Assembly (NCBI GenBank): GCA_003635265.1
Contig: PYIZ01000048.1
Location: 372,001 to 436,000 of the forward strand
Direction of reading: 5' to 3'
Length of the DNA: 64,000 bases
DNA from: Candidatus Poribacteria bacterium
Lineage (GTDB): Bacteria > Poribacteria > WGA-4E > PCPOR2b
Positions 1-8,931 of this stretch are shown in pieces (the stretch's first letter is position 1; every line of letters begins with the position of its first letter). Position numbers and translations under genes: made by a program. The notes beneath the pieces were generated by a model. It did no database searches, was not told the DNA's origin, and worked only from the letters and a program-made list of their open reading frames with translations.

Positions 1-262
1 TTGCCGCCGCAACGGTAATCTCAGCGCGGACTCCCTGCCATGTCGTGATGCTCACAATATCAAGCGCTTCTTTTTCTAGCATCTGGTTATAGTCGGTATA
101 CACAGCAGGAACAGAGAACTCATCGGAAAGGCGTTTCGCCGATTCCACGTTTACATCCATCGCTGCAACCAATTCTGTCGTTGGGTTTTTGGTATAAGCA
201 GTTGAATGGGCACGTCCCATCCCACCACAGCCAATAATGCCAGTGCGATAAGTTTTAGCCAT
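1..262 (-). CDS. Gfo/Idh/MocA family oxidoreductase, N-terminal part (runs off the window)
   Basis: The first 87 residues are visible, starting MAKTYRTGIIGCGGMGRAHS, a classic Rossmann NAD(P)-binding start with the GCGGMG glycine motif. Residues further on (YTDYNQMLEKEALDIVSITT) match the usual end of the third beta-alpha unit of this family. The catalytic EKP region lies beyond the window, so substrate cannot be guessed; family members oxidise sugars, inositols and related polyols. The start ATG is at 260-262. It follows the sarcosine-oxidase-like gene by 57 bases on the same strand, so it is probably the last visible gene of the hxlA-led cluster. Confidence 0.85.
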   Translation of the reverse strand, partial: MAKTYRTGIIGCGGMGRAHSTAYTKNPTTELVAAMDVNVESAKRLSDEFSVPAVYTDYNQMLEKEALDIVSITTWQGVRAEITVAAA

Positions 263-319
263 TGGTTTACCTCATCAGTGATAGTTGGTTAGAATTTTCC
301 TATCCAAAGGTTAATCAAT

Positions 320-1438
320 CTATCCAAAGCGGTTCAGTCGGAATTTGTCGATCGGATAATCCGTTTTGCCATCAACGGCGAGTTCAGCGAGGATCTTGCC
401 GACGATGGTTGAGAATTTAAAGCCGTGTCCTGAGAACCCTGCCCCGACGAAGATATTTGAATTCAGCGGATGATGCCCGATAAGAAAGTCGTTGTCTGGC
501 GTGAGCGTATACATACAGGTCGCACCCTCAACGAAAGTAGGGTTGACTCCGGGCATGATTGTCTTAAGCCATTGCTCCAACGCATTCTGTACGTCAAGGT
601 CTAGCGTTCGATCAACCGTTTCAGGGGAGGTCACGGGTCCATGTCCATCATCCGCAATCTTGATTCCGGGTCCATAGTAGGGAAAGCCGTAGTATCGCCG
701 GTCGTAGTCTGCATAGACGGGCAAACGATCGGGCTGGTACAACGCCTCGGCGTCTTGCGGTTGAAAATAAAATTTCTGCTGTCGTGTTACCTCAAGCGGG
801 AGTGAGAGATCTTTGAGAACCTGCGACGCCCACGGTCCGGGGGCAACGATAAGTCTTTTGCAACGATAGCTGCCTGCTGAGGTCTCAATTTCAGGTTGTT
901 CTTTGCTGATGTCGATATGGCGGACGCTTACCCCACTGTGAACTGTAGCCCCGAAACGCTCGGCTTGTGATACATGCGTCCGAACACAACGGCTTGCGTT
1001 TAGGAAGCCTGAGTCCGGTGTGTAGCAAGCGACGGTGTCTGCTGGAAGTTGAAGTGCTGGAAATCGGTCGGTAACCTCTTCAGCTGTTAATACCTCGTGT
1101 GCCGCTTGCGTTTCCCCCATGACACGGATATTCTGATCCAGTCGTTCATTCCCCGGTCTGGCAAAAGCTAACATGCCGTTAGGGGTGAGCAGCTGTTCAC
1201 CAGAGAGCGTCTCTAATTCCTGCCACAGGGGAAGGGCGGCTTTTACCAAAGTCACATACACGGGGTCGTTATAGAACACTCGAAATGCTCTTGAATGGCC
1301 ATGAGAGCTGCCGTGCGTGTGGCCAACGGAATATTGATCTATACCGACTGGTGCTGCTCCTTGGCGAGCGAGATGATATAGGGCAGCACTCCCCATCGCC
1401 CCTAACCCGACAACCAGAAATTCCGCATCTCGGTGCAT
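320..1438 (-). CDS. FAD-dependent oxidoreductase, monomeric sarcosine oxidase / N-methyltryptophan oxidase type
   Basis: 372 residues, the usual length of monomeric sarcosine oxidases (MSOX). The N-terminus has the FAD-binding GLGAMGS motif. The SSHGHSR stretch places His46 and Arg50 where MSOX has its active-site His and Arg, and Cys308 in the ATCMYTLTPDNDF motif is the site of covalent flavin attachment in this family. The C-terminal GAGFSGHGFKFS motif is also typical. Such enzymes oxidatively demethylate N-methyl amines, giving formaldehyde, H2O2 and the free amine; the exact substrate is not readable. ATG start preceded by AGGAGG about 10 bases upstream. It sits 26 bases after the amidohydrolase in the same run as hxlAB, which fits a formaldehyde-producing step. 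Confidence 0.85.
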   Translation of the reverse strand: MHRDAEFLVVGLGAMGSAALYHLARQGAAPVGIDQYSVGHTHGSSHGHSRAFRVFYNDPVYVTLVKAALPLWQELETLSGEQLLTPNGMLAFARPGNERLDQNIRVMGETQAAHEVLTAEEVTDRFPALQLPADTVACYTPDSGFLNASRCVRTHVSQAERFGATVHSGVSVRHIDISKEQPEIETSAGSYRCKRLIVAPGPWASQVLKDLSLPLEVTRQQKFYFQPQDAEALYQPDRLPVYADYDRRYYGFPYYGPGIKIADDGHGPVTSPETVDRTLDLDVQNALEQWLKTIMPGVNPTFVEGATCMYTLTPDNDFLIGHHPLNSNIFVGAGFSGHGFKFSTIVGKILAELAVDGKTDYPIDKFRLNRFG

Positions 1439-1464
1439 TTGATTACCCCTCCTTATTGAACAAT

Positions 1465-2391
1465 TTAATCAAAGCCGTAGACACGCATCGCATTTTCTCC
1501 GAGGATCATCGCTTTTTCATTGGGGGACAGTGACTCTGTATGCAGTTTTGCCAACTTCACCAATTGTGGATAGTTCAGGTGGCGCAGCAACCCCGGCAAA
1601 TCGGTGCCCCATAAGATTTTCGACGGCCCAATGCGTTCAAGCGCAAGGTGGAGATACCGCTCCGCAGTTGGGTAGGGAAAATCTTCATCGGGCAGATATG
1701 CTGGCAAAGCGGCAGTATCAAACCACACATTGGGCAGCTGACCGAGGTCTATCTGTTCCTGCCATAAGTCCCAACGCTCCGCCTCTGCTTCCGCCGACGG
1801 GTTCGGTTGTCCCAGATGTGCAATAACAATCCGTAGATCCGGATGCCCCTCTGCAATGGCACGCACGGCACCGGTCTGATAAGAACGGCTGCCTATACCT
1901 CCCAAATCAAGCGTCAGCACCAATCCACGCTGTTCAAGTTCATCCCAGAGCCAAGCGATGTCGGACATGTCGAGCCTAGCATTGGGGTGCAAGCCGCACA
2001 GTCCAGTCGGTTCAGAGCATTCTAGTTTGACCACTCGAAAGCTCGAAGCCGCTACAAGGTTCTCAAATTCTTGGCGATTACTCGTCTCCCATGGATCGAA
2101 ATACGCTGCGCCGACGAGTCGGTCTGGATAACGACTCAGTGCCTCAAGGACATACGAATTGCACTCCCCGTAAAACGGTCCCTGAAGTAACACCGCTTTG
2201 TCAACACCCGCCCAATCCATATTTGCTATAAGCATTTCAGGTGTGAATACGGTTTTTTCGTTATACGGTGGCAACAGTTGGGTTTCCTCATCTCCGACAG
2301 CAATACGACCATAACCCGGCCCACGGGTGGAACCCCTACCCGTAGCGCCTCGAACTTCGGGGAAGATGTGGGCATGTGCGTCGATAATCAT
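1465..2391 (-). CDS. Amidohydrolase family 2 (TIM-barrel metal-dependent hydrolase)
   Basis: About 308 residues. It opens with MIIDAHAHIFPE, where the HxH pair supplies two metal ligands of the amidohydrolase-2 family. Further on, IVIAHLGQP (His in the middle barrel) and ILWGTDLPG (the late Asp ligand) complete the metal set. Members hydrolyse or decarboxylate small carboxylates and lactones; the substrate here cannot be read. The reading frame can also start at a TTG at 2395-2397 with AAGGA five bases upstream; the ATG two codons later is taken by convention. Only about 14-20 bases separate it from hxlB, so the two are very likely cotranscribed. Confidence 0.8.
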   Translation of the reverse strand: MIIDAHAHIFPEVRGATGRGSTRGPGYGRIAVGDEETQLLPPYNEKTVFTPEMLIANMDWAGVDKAVLLQGPFYGECNSYVLEALSRYPDRLVGAAYFDPWETSNRQEFENLVAASSFRVVKLECSEPTGLCGLHPNARLDMSDIAWLWDELEQRGLVLTLDLGGIGSRSYQTGAVRAIAEGHPDLRIVIAHLGQPNPSAEAEAERWDLWQEQIDLGQLPNVWFDTAALPAYLPDEDFPYPTAERYLHLALERIGPSKILWGTDLPGLLRHLNYPQLVKLAKLHTESLSPNEKAMILGENAMRVYGFD

Positions 2392-2411
2392 GGGCAAGTC
2401 TATCCTTACTT

Positions 2412-2972
2412 TTATTCCAGATTGGCGTGTCTTGTAAACATCGACTCCGGCGTTTTTCCTGTTTTCTCCATCAGTAGGAGGACGATCGCATCTAAGGTCA
2501 ACAAGAGACTCTGCTCAAACAGGGACCCCATTGGCTGCACTGAACGGAAACCAAGATCCCTGTTGACTTTGGGTGAGGGGGCAGGGACAGTGAGAACCAC
2601 CTCTGCTACTTGAGCAATCGGTGAGTTTTCGTCAATGGTGATGAGGCAGATGGTGGCACCGATATCATCGGCTTTGTTGGCACTGACTACCAAGCTGCTC
2701 GTTGAACCCGAACCAGAGCCAATCAATAACACATCCTTATTTGTAATGCTAGGTGTTACGGTTTCTCCCACGACATAAGTATCAAAGCCCATGTGCATCA
2801 GGCGCATTGCAAAACCGTTCATCGCTAAACCGGATCTACCAGCCCCAGCAATGAAGACTGTTTCGGCATCAATGATCGCATCAGCCAGTCTTTCCGCCGA
2901 ATCGTTGCAGATCTGCCCCACGGTTGCGCCTAGTTCGTCAAGCATCTGGCTGATATATGACTGTATCTTCAC
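2412..2972 (-). CDS. hxlB: 6-phospho-3-hexuloisomerase (SIS domain)
   Basis: 186 residues, a single SIS domain. FIAGAGRSGLAMNGFAMRLMH near residue 40 and LLIGSGSGSTSSLV near residue 80 are the two sugar-phosphate-binding loops, and the C-terminal PMGSLFEQ block is typical of PHI proteins. The enzyme converts hexulose-6-phosphate to fructose-6-phosphate, the second step of the ribulose monophosphate pathway, in the cytoplasm. The start is GTG, with AAGGGAG close upstream in the 13-base gap after hxlA. That tight pairing with hxlA is the strongest argument for the assignment; a generic SIS isomerase is the alternative. Confidence 0.88.
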   Translation of the reverse strand: MKIQSYISQMLDELGATVGQICNDSAERLADAIIDAETVFIAGAGRSGLAMNGFAMRLMHMGFDTYVVGETVTPSITNKDVLLIGSGSGSTSSLVVSANKADDIGATICLITIDENSPIAQVAEVVLTVPAPSPKVNRDLGFRSVQPMGSLFEQSLLLTLDAIVLLLMEKTGKTPESMFTRHANLE

Positions 2973-2985
2973 CGATCTCCCTTCT

Positions 2986-3612
2986 TTACACTAACAATTC
3001 TCTGATTTCGAGAGCTGCCTGACGGGGATCTGGATGGATAGCGATGAAACCGCCCACAATGACGACTGCTGGGCGATAAGCGAGAATATCTGGCAGGATC
3101 TCCGGATTAATCCCTCCCGCCACCGCCATCTTAGCCCGTTTCAGGGCAGATTGAACTAGCTGAATCTCTCGCAGGGGATCCATACCGCGGTCTTGGAGGT
3201 CGAAGGCTGTGTGGACACAGCAGTAATCTGGAGCGATTGCCTCGATCTGATTGATACGCGCCTGAACATCACTGACCGCTATCAGGTCTACCATTACCTT
3301 CTTATTAAGAGTGCGGGCTTGGTCTACAGCGCGGCGGATCGTAACGTCATGTGCCACGCCAAGCACTGTCACAATATCCGCTCCCGCTTCAAACCCGATA
3401 CTTGCCTCAATATCACCGGCATCCATGATTTTGAGATCGGCGAGCACCTCAAGCTGAGGGTAAGCACTCTTGATTTCTGTAACAACCTTTACCCCTTCTT
3501 TCATAAGCAAAGGGGTGCCAACTTCGACAATATCCACGAGATCGCTAACTTTCTCAAGGATGCGTTGGGCTTCCTGACTATTGCTTGAGTCCAAAGCGAG
3601 TTGTAATTTCAT
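2986..3612 (-). CDS. hxlA: 3-hexulose-6-phosphate synthase
   Basis: 208 residues, the length of the HPS/KGPDC members of the orotidine-monophosphate-decarboxylase-like barrel superfamily. It begins MKLQLALDSSN and carries ADLKIMDAGDIEA near residue 60, the Asp-Lys-Asp catalytic block, then VHTAFD, AVAGGIN and VVGGFIA phosphate-binding loops. HPS condenses formaldehyde with ribulose-5-phosphate. The related 3-keto-L-gulonate-6-phosphate decarboxylase has a similar motif, but the adjacent hxlB favours HPS. ATG start with only a weak upstream site. It is the first gene of the minus-strand cluster that continues to hxlB, amidohydrolase, sarcosine-oxidase-like and Gfo/Idh genes. Confidence 0.87.
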   Translation of the reverse strand: MKLQLALDSSNSQEAQRILEKVSDLVDIVEVGTPLLMKEGVKVVTEIKSAYPQLEVLADLKIMDAGDIEASIGFEAGADIVTVLGVAHDVTIRRAVDQARTLNKKVMVDLIAVSDVQARINQIEAIAPDYCCVHTAFDLQDRGMDPLREIQLVQSALKRAKMAVAGGINPEILPDILAYRPAVVIVGGFIAIHPDPRQAALEIRELLV

Positions 3613-3708
3613 ATTATCATGCCTGTTTCCTCAGTCCGTATACTACCCTCCGGCATTTTATCACGGATGGTGTCCGCTGTCAAAGCAAGAAAGGCACAAA
3701 ATGGGCAC

Positions 3709-3739
3709 AAAAAAAGCGCCTCGGTTGCCCGAGACGCTT
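3709..3739 (-). terminator. Rho-independent terminator of the permease/adaptor operon
   Basis: Read on the minus strand, arms AAGCG/CGCTT and CTCGG/CCGAG form a nearly continuous stem with a short loop, followed directly by a run of T (an A-run at 3709-3715 on the plus strand). It lies just beyond the stop of the adaptor gene at 3758. Confidence 0.85.
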
Positions 3740-3757
3740 GTATTTTGAACTAATCGA

Positions 3758-5680
3758 TTAAGAAGGTCTACCTGGCCCCCCTGGACCCCCTTTCCGTTCT
3801 GGTAAAACGACCCGATCGCCTTCCACCAATCCACTCTTGATGATGACATCGGTTTCATTCTGCTCGCCCGTCTCAATAGAAACACGCTTACCCTTCTGTC
3901 CTTTTGAGTCGCCATTCCCTTTTTCAGAACCACCTTGTGCATCAAGCATGACGAACTTATCTTTCGTGATTTTAATGTTAGTCGAAACCCCATCCGCCCT
4001 CTGCTTACCATTTACTAAAAGCGTGAAGGTGCGCTCACCATCACGCAAGCCGCGCTGTGAACTGTCAAGACTGATTATCAATCGGTCGCCGCTGATGCTA
4101 GTTATCTTTCCGTTGAAGCTCTTGCCGGTTAGCGTTTTGAGCTCAACGTCTTGGTCTGTTTTGAAAGCGTCTACATCGGCACCGACCTTCGCCGTCGCGA
4201 TTGCCGATGTTTCATCTTGGACCGCATCAATCGGCAGCATCAAGACATCTTTCTCCTCATAGGTAACGACATCGACATCGGCACTCATACCGGGGCGCAA
4301 TTCAGAGGGAGAGCCGACCACCTCGACCATTACCTCAAAGGTGATGATATTATCCCGCTCCTCTCCACTCGGAGAGATTTCAGCGACGCGACCTTCATAC
4401 GTTGTGTTCTTATATGCGTCAACTTTGATGTCTGCCCTCTGATCCATCCTAAGCCGTTCCATATCGACTTCGTTGATATAGGTCTTCACCACCATTTTTG
4501 ATAGGTCTGCAATGGTCATCAACGGGGGACTTTGCGAGAACGCCGATCGACCGGAGGTCACAATCTCTCCCTCTTCAATTTCGAGTAGGGTCACAGTGCC
4601 AGCCATCGGTGCCTTGATGGTTGTCCATTCCAACTGTTCCTCTTGGTTCTTCAGGCTACTCTGGCGGCGCAGGAGATTTGCTTTGGCACTCACCGCCCCT
4701 TGCTCAGTGACAACTTTTTCATTGTCGATAGTGTCCAGAATCTCCCTAAGGCGGGTTTCGCTAATTTGCAGTTGGAGCGCTGTCTCCTCCTCCTCCGCTT
4801 TTCTCATTTCCTTGAGTTTATCCAAATTCATTTTTTGATATGTCAGGGTTAGGTTACGATTTGCGATTGCGCTCTTTCTCGTGGCGATGGTTTTATTTTG
4901 AGAATTTACCGTTTCCTGCTGAGACTCTAATCGCTTAAGAGCCGTCTTATATTGCGATTCTGCACTGGCATATCTCGATTCCGCCTCCTCTAGGGACTTC
5001 TTAGAAACCAGTTTCTTCTCAAACAATTCCTTGTTCCGATTCCTTTCGGATAGGGCATTATCTCGGTCCACTTCTACAGACTCAAGTTCTGTTTCAAGCT
5101 CTGCGAGCCTTATGTTCGCCCGGTTGAGTTCGATATTTGCCTGTTCTAACGCGATCGTATCTTGATCCAATTGATTCTTCGTCGTTTGGATATCTGTTTC
5201 TGCCGAAGTAATCTGTGTTTGTGAAGCTGCTTTGGTCGTCCTCAAATTCGATTCGGCAATTTTGACATTATCTTCTGCTTGTTGACGGGCACTCTCAAGC
5301 TCTTCAGTTTTCAATATGATGTTAAGTTGTGACTGCATGAGTTGTGCTTCAGCAGCGTCGACATCAGCTTTAGCCTGCTTCCTTTCTTCCTCATACTGTT
5401 CCGGGTCAATCTCTAACAGTACCTGATCTTTTTCAACGTAATGCCCATCGTCTACATACAGTTTAATGATTTCGCCCGCAACGTTTGCCTTGACTTCGAC
5501 GTCAATGAGCGCTTCGAGATTTCCCGTCGCGCTAATCAATTTCTGGAAATCTCCGCTTCTGACCACTTCAACCCGCTTTTCAGCTGCACCCTCTTGTTTT
5601 CCGCGCCCTCTAATCCATTCACATGATACGAGGGTTGTCGCTAAAATAAGAATCGCAACAGTTCCGATTATCTTTTTCAC
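3758..5680 (-). CDS. Lipoprotein HlyD/MacA-type periplasmic adaptor with long coiled coil
   Basis: 640 residues, much longer than the roughly 370-400 of MacA. The N-terminus has a lipoprotein signal with lipobox LVSC at residue 20. Next come a biotinyl-lipoyl half motif (NVAGEIIKLYVDDGHYVEKDQ), a very long heptad-rich coiled coil (about residues 90-340), the second lipoyl half (TIKAPMAGTVTLLEIEEGEIV), and beta-barrel/membrane-proximal domains. About 120 extra residues near the C-terminus end in a Gly/Pro-rich tail. Adaptors of this kind bridge an inner-membrane permease and an outer-membrane channel. Start is GTG with AGGAG nine to ten bases upstream. It is the last gene of the four-gene transporter run and is followed by a terminator. 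Confidence 0.85.
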   Translation of the reverse strand: MKKIIGTVAILILATTLVSCEWIRGRGKQEGAAEKRVEVVRSGDFQKLISATGNLEALIDVEVKANVAGEIIKLYVDDGHYVEKDQVLLEIDPEQYEEERKQAKADVDAAEAQLMQSQLNIILKTEELESARQQAEDNVKIAESNLRTTKAASQTQITSAETDIQTTKNQLDQDTIALEQANIELNRANIRLAELETELESVEVDRDNALSERNRNKELFEKKLVSKKSLEEAESRYASAESQYKTALKRLESQQETVNSQNKTIATRKSAIANRNLTLTYQKMNLDKLKEMRKAEEEETALQLQISETRLREILDTIDNEKVVTEQGAVSAKANLLRRQSSLKNQEEQLEWTTIKAPMAGTVTLLEIEEGEIVTSGRSAFSQSPPLMTIADLSKMVVKTYINEVDMERLRMDQRADIKVDAYKNTTYEGRVAEISPSGEERDNIITFEVMVEVVGSPSELRPGMSADVDVVTYEEKDVLMLPIDAVQDETSAIATAKVGADVDAFKTDQDVELKTLTGKSFNGKITSISGDRLIISLDSSQRGLRDGERTFTLLVNGKQRADGVSTNIKITKDKFVMLDAQGGSEKGNGDSKGQKGKRVSIETGEQNETDVIIKSGLVEGDRVVLPERKGGPGGPGRPS

Positions 5681-5726
5681 TATTTGATCACTCCTTTTTT
5701 GAAAATTGCTACTTAGACCTAACGCT

Positions 5727-7442
5727 TTATGTCACTCTGACTACCAATGTCTTTGAAAGTTTATCACCCAACCGCTGTTTTTTCTCTCCTAAGATGAAGA
5801 TACAATCAATCACACTAAGTATAGGCAGTGACAGATTGCGCAGAACGGATTGCCACAAGTTGCAAGGCAACCCACTCTTTGAATCAATGACTCTTGTTTT
5901 CATCAGTCTTTTACCGATGCTTCGCCCGTTTACCGCATCTTGAAAGAGTAGATACAGTAGCGCAACAGAGCCAGCGACCCAGAGCACAATATTGGTGCCT
6001 TCTAATCCGGTACGGGTCCATACACCGAACGGAATAGCGACAATAGCAGCGTAGACCAAACTGTCCAATAACTGTCCCCAAAATCTTCCGGAAAGCGGGG
6101 CAAGCTTAAATTCGTATCCGTCAATCTTGAGGGTTTCTTCTCCCGGCACCTCCCGCAACGCTTCTATCGGCATTAAAATTGCCGCTCTATAGGCGGGGTA
6201 CAATCCGAAGATAACCCCAATGCTCACAGAGACCCCCATGGCGATGAGCATGGTAGAGTAGGAGATGACCGAAGGCCAATTGCTGCCTTCCCACACAAAT
6301 TTGGCGATTAACATGGCACTACCTTTCCCAAGAAAAATACCAAGAATTGCGCCAAAGATACCGCCTGTTACACTCAAAACCAACGCCTCAATCAGAAATT
6401 GTGTCAAAATATCGCGCCGCTTTGCTCCAAGTGCCTTCCGCAAACCAATCTCCTTTGTTCGTTCTGTGACCGAGACCAGCATGATATTCATGATACCGAT
6501 TCCTGCCACAAAGAGCGCAATCAGCGCAATCCCACCCATTAAGGCTTTCATTGTGTTCCCAATCTTTTCAGCGGTTGCTAGTTCCTCCTGTGCTGTCCAG
6601 TATTGATATTCCTCGCCAGAATTGTTGTGCATCCTCCCCAAGATGTGCTTCGCGTCTTCTTTTGCGTTTTCAACTTCGTCAAGGCTTGTTGCCTCCACGC
6701 GAATGCGCTCCACTTCCTTCCGTCCAGTAAAACGCTGCTGAAAGGTCGTGAGAGGAATGATAAAACGCTCATCCCAGCCTTCGGTATCCATCGCGTCGCC
6801 TTTTTCTTCCATCACACCAATCACCGTCAAGCGCACGTCATATCGGGGTCCCCAACTCGTTGTTCGTGTTGCCTTCATTTCTTTGCCGATTGGGTCCTCG
6901 CCTTTGAATACTTCATCGTAGATTGTATAGCCGATAACGGTGACGGTGCTCGCTCTTTCAACCTCCTCCTCAGTGAAAAAACGCCCCATGACTGGATACC
7001 AGTTGTGTGATCGGTCATACCCTGCGGTCCCTGCAACCACTCTAGAATTCCTACTGGCTCCCTCATGATATACATTCCAGCCGGGCATGTCATCTTCACC
7101 GACCACATGAACAACACCCCTCCCTTTTTCCATAATCTCGTATATATCTTGGGTTTCCAAATGTTCTGCACGGTTTCTACGCCAACGTCTCAGGGTGCGT
7201 CCCGCTCTTCTGCTGAATGTCCCCGATTGCCGATCCCAATCATCCCGGGTAATCTCAATCATGGTCAATCCACCGGTGCGCTCAATTTCGCCTAAAACCA
7301 GTGCACGTGAGCCATCACCGACCGAAACCATGCTCACCACCGCTCCAACACCGATGGCAATGCCCAAGATAGTCAATCCAGAACGAAGCGGATGACGACG
7401 TAAGCTGGTAAGTCCAATCGCAATACATTCGATGAGATTCAT
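5727..7442 (-). CDS. MacB/FtsX-type ABC permease fused to a C-terminal RDD domain
   Basis: 571 residues. The first ~420 are a MacB-like permease: an N-terminal membrane segment (LRSGLTILGIAIGVGAVVSM), a large periplasmic domain, and three C-terminal membrane segments with the hallmark IGIMNIMLVSVTERTKEIGL and ALGAKRRDI. The last ~120 residues are an RDD domain (GRFWGQLLDSLVY, then GRSIGKRLMKTRVID and KKQRLGDKLSKT) with its own membrane helices. No ATP-binding domain is present. The RDD fusion is unusual for this permease family. It is 46 bases ahead of the adaptor gene and 64 after the previous permease, so it belongs to the same operon. Substrate unknown; this permease class usually exports lipoproteins, peptides or drugs. 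Confidence 0.88.
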   Translation of the reverse strand: MNLIECIAIGLTSLRRHPLRSGLTILGIAIGVGAVVSMVSVGDGSRALVLGEIERTGGLTMIEITRDDWDRQSGTFSRRAGRTLRRWRRNRAEHLETQDIYEIMEKGRGVVHVVGEDDMPGWNVYHEGASRNSRVVAGTAGYDRSHNWYPVMGRFFTEEEVERASTVTVIGYTIYDEVFKGEDPIGKEMKATRTTSWGPRYDVRLTVIGVMEEKGDAMDTEGWDERFIIPLTTFQQRFTGRKEVERIRVEATSLDEVENAKEDAKHILGRMHNNSGEEYQYWTAQEELATAEKIGNTMKALMGGIALIALFVAGIGIMNIMLVSVTERTKEIGLRKALGAKRRDILTQFLIEALVLSVTGGIFGAILGIFLGKGSAMLIAKFVWEGSNWPSVISYSTMLIAMGVSVSIGVIFGLYPAYRAAILMPIEALREVPGEETLKIDGYEFKLAPLSGRFWGQLLDSLVYAAIVAIPFGVWTRTGLEGTNIVLWVAGSVALLYLLFQDAVNGRSIGKRLMKTRVIDSKSGLPCNLWQSVLRNLSLPILSVIDCIFILGEKKQRLGDKLSKTLVVRVT

Positions 7443-7506
7443 ACGATTTTCTCCTCTGGTTCGTACACTCGGTTGTTCGTCAGTTCCTTACAATTTACAA
7501 ACGTTT

Positions 7507-8802
7507 CTATTCTGTCCTCAACGCTTCGATCGGCGAAAGTTGTGCGGCTTTTACCGCAGGATAGACACCAAAGATAATACCGATAAGTGCTGAAAAGGCA
7601 ACAGAGATAACTATCCACTCTGTGGAAATGACAGCGGGCCACTCCGGGACAACCTTAACAATCTTTACCGCAATATTCGCCATACCGTAACCTGCGCCAA
7701 TCCCCAATCCAATCCCAAGCAATCCGCCAACGCTACACATCACCACCGCTTCGACGAGAAACTGAAAGAGGATGTCTCGTCGCTTGGCACCAATCGCCTT
7801 TCGTAACCCGATTTCCCGCGTACGTTCCGTAACGGAAACCAGCATCATGTTCATAATACCAATCCCGCCGACAAGCAACGAGAATCCCGCAATGCTACCC
7901 AGCGTGATTTTGATAACCCAGCTAATTTTGTTAAGCTGCTCCATGCTCTCATTCAAAACCCAGATGTGAAAAAAATCGTCTTGGTTGCGATGTTGTTTTC
8001 TCATCACCGCTTTGACCTCTTCTTGGGCTTTGTCAATCAAATCAATATGTTTTGCCTTGATAGTGAACATCGTGACATGGTCATTTCCGGTAAATCTCTC
8101 TTGTGCAGTTGTCAACGGTACAAACAGAATGTTATCAAGATTCCAGCCAAAACGAAGGCTTCTTCCGCGCGTCTGCATCACACCTACCACGGTGAATCGG
8201 ACCATCACTCTTTCTCGTTCTTCCCATTTGACTTCCCAGTCGGCGCTACGTGCGACCTTAATCTGTTTTCCGATGGGGTCATCTTCACCGAACAGTTCGG
8301 TTGCCAGTTCGGATCCAATAACACAGACTTTTTTACGATCGTTGAATTCAGTTTCTGTAAAGAAACGTCCTCGTCCCACCTCCCAATTCATCCCAATCGG
8401 AAAGTGCGAATCGACACCGTTATACCCGGTGCGGCTTTCAGCACCACCTGCAGCTTGAACGAGGACTCCACCCCATCGCGGAATACGCGGTATCACCAAT
8501 TCAACGGAGGGACACTCCGCTTCAATTGCTACAACATCATCGTACTTTAGAAACTCGCTGCTACGATTGCGGACCCATTGCCCCTTTTTTTTGATCCAAC
8601 CACCACGCCACAAACTAAATTGACTAGCACCGCCCAACTTATCCGCATCTTGGAGTACAATCGTTTTCGCACCATCCCCTACAGCAATCATCGCAAGCAC
8701 CGAAGCGACACCGATGACGATACCAAGCATCGTCAAAAGGGAGCGCATCTTATTTGTGCGGATGGCTGTGACCCCAACTAAAAATCCTTCACTGAGTTTC
8801 AA
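7507..8802 (-). CDS. MacB/FtsX-type ABC permease (paralogue 2)
   Basis: 431 residues with the standard layout: one membrane helix near residue 20 (RSLLTMLGIVIGVASVLAMI), a MacB periplasmic core domain with ERFTGNDHVTMF, then three helices including VGGIGIMNMMLVSVTERTRE and IGAKRRDILFQFLVE, and a terminal KAAQLSPIEALRTE. No ATPase domain. The start is TTG; in the sequence it is followed at once by the conserved KLSEGFLVGVTAIR. It is strikingly similar to the next upstream paralogue, pointing to tandem duplication. Located between paralogue 3 (129-base gap) and the RDD-fused permease (64-base gap). Confidence 0.88.
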   Translation of the reverse strand: MKLSEGFLVGVTAIRTNKMRSLLTMLGIVIGVASVLAMIAVGDGAKTIVLQDADKLGGASQFSLWRGGWIKKKGQWVRNRSSEFLKYDDVVAIEAECPSVELVIPRIPRWGGVLVQAAGGAESRTGYNGVDSHFPIGMNWEVGRGRFFTETEFNDRKKVCVIGSELATELFGEDDPIGKQIKVARSADWEVKWEERERVMVRFTVVGVMQTRGRSLRFGWNLDNILFVPLTTAQERFTGNDHVTMFTIKAKHIDLIDKAQEEVKAVMRKQHRNQDDFFHIWVLNESMEQLNKISWVIKITLGSIAGFSLLVGGIGIMNMMLVSVTERTREIGLRKAIGAKRRDILFQFLVEAVVMCSVGGLLGIGLGIGAGYGMANIAVKIVKVVPEWPAVISTEWIVISVAFSALIGIIFGVYPAVKAAQLSPIEALRTE

Positions 8803-8931
8803 AATAATCTCTCTTTTTGTGTTAATTCCATTTTCAACAGGTTCATAAACGAGGAGGACGGGTGACTGTTTTCAATTAAATCCACACGTTTAAGAGTTCT
8901 TCACTCAGTTCCAAATTTCCTTTCTTCGTCC

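Noticed and set aside
2986..3612. hxlA as 3-keto-L-gulonate-6-phosphate decarboxylase
   Set aside because: The barrel and DLKxxDAG motif allow it, but the adjacent hxlB favours the HPS/PHI pair; kept only as an alternative.
7966..8550. A 194-codon plus-strand ORF
   Set aside because: Antisense shadow of the second MacB-type permease.
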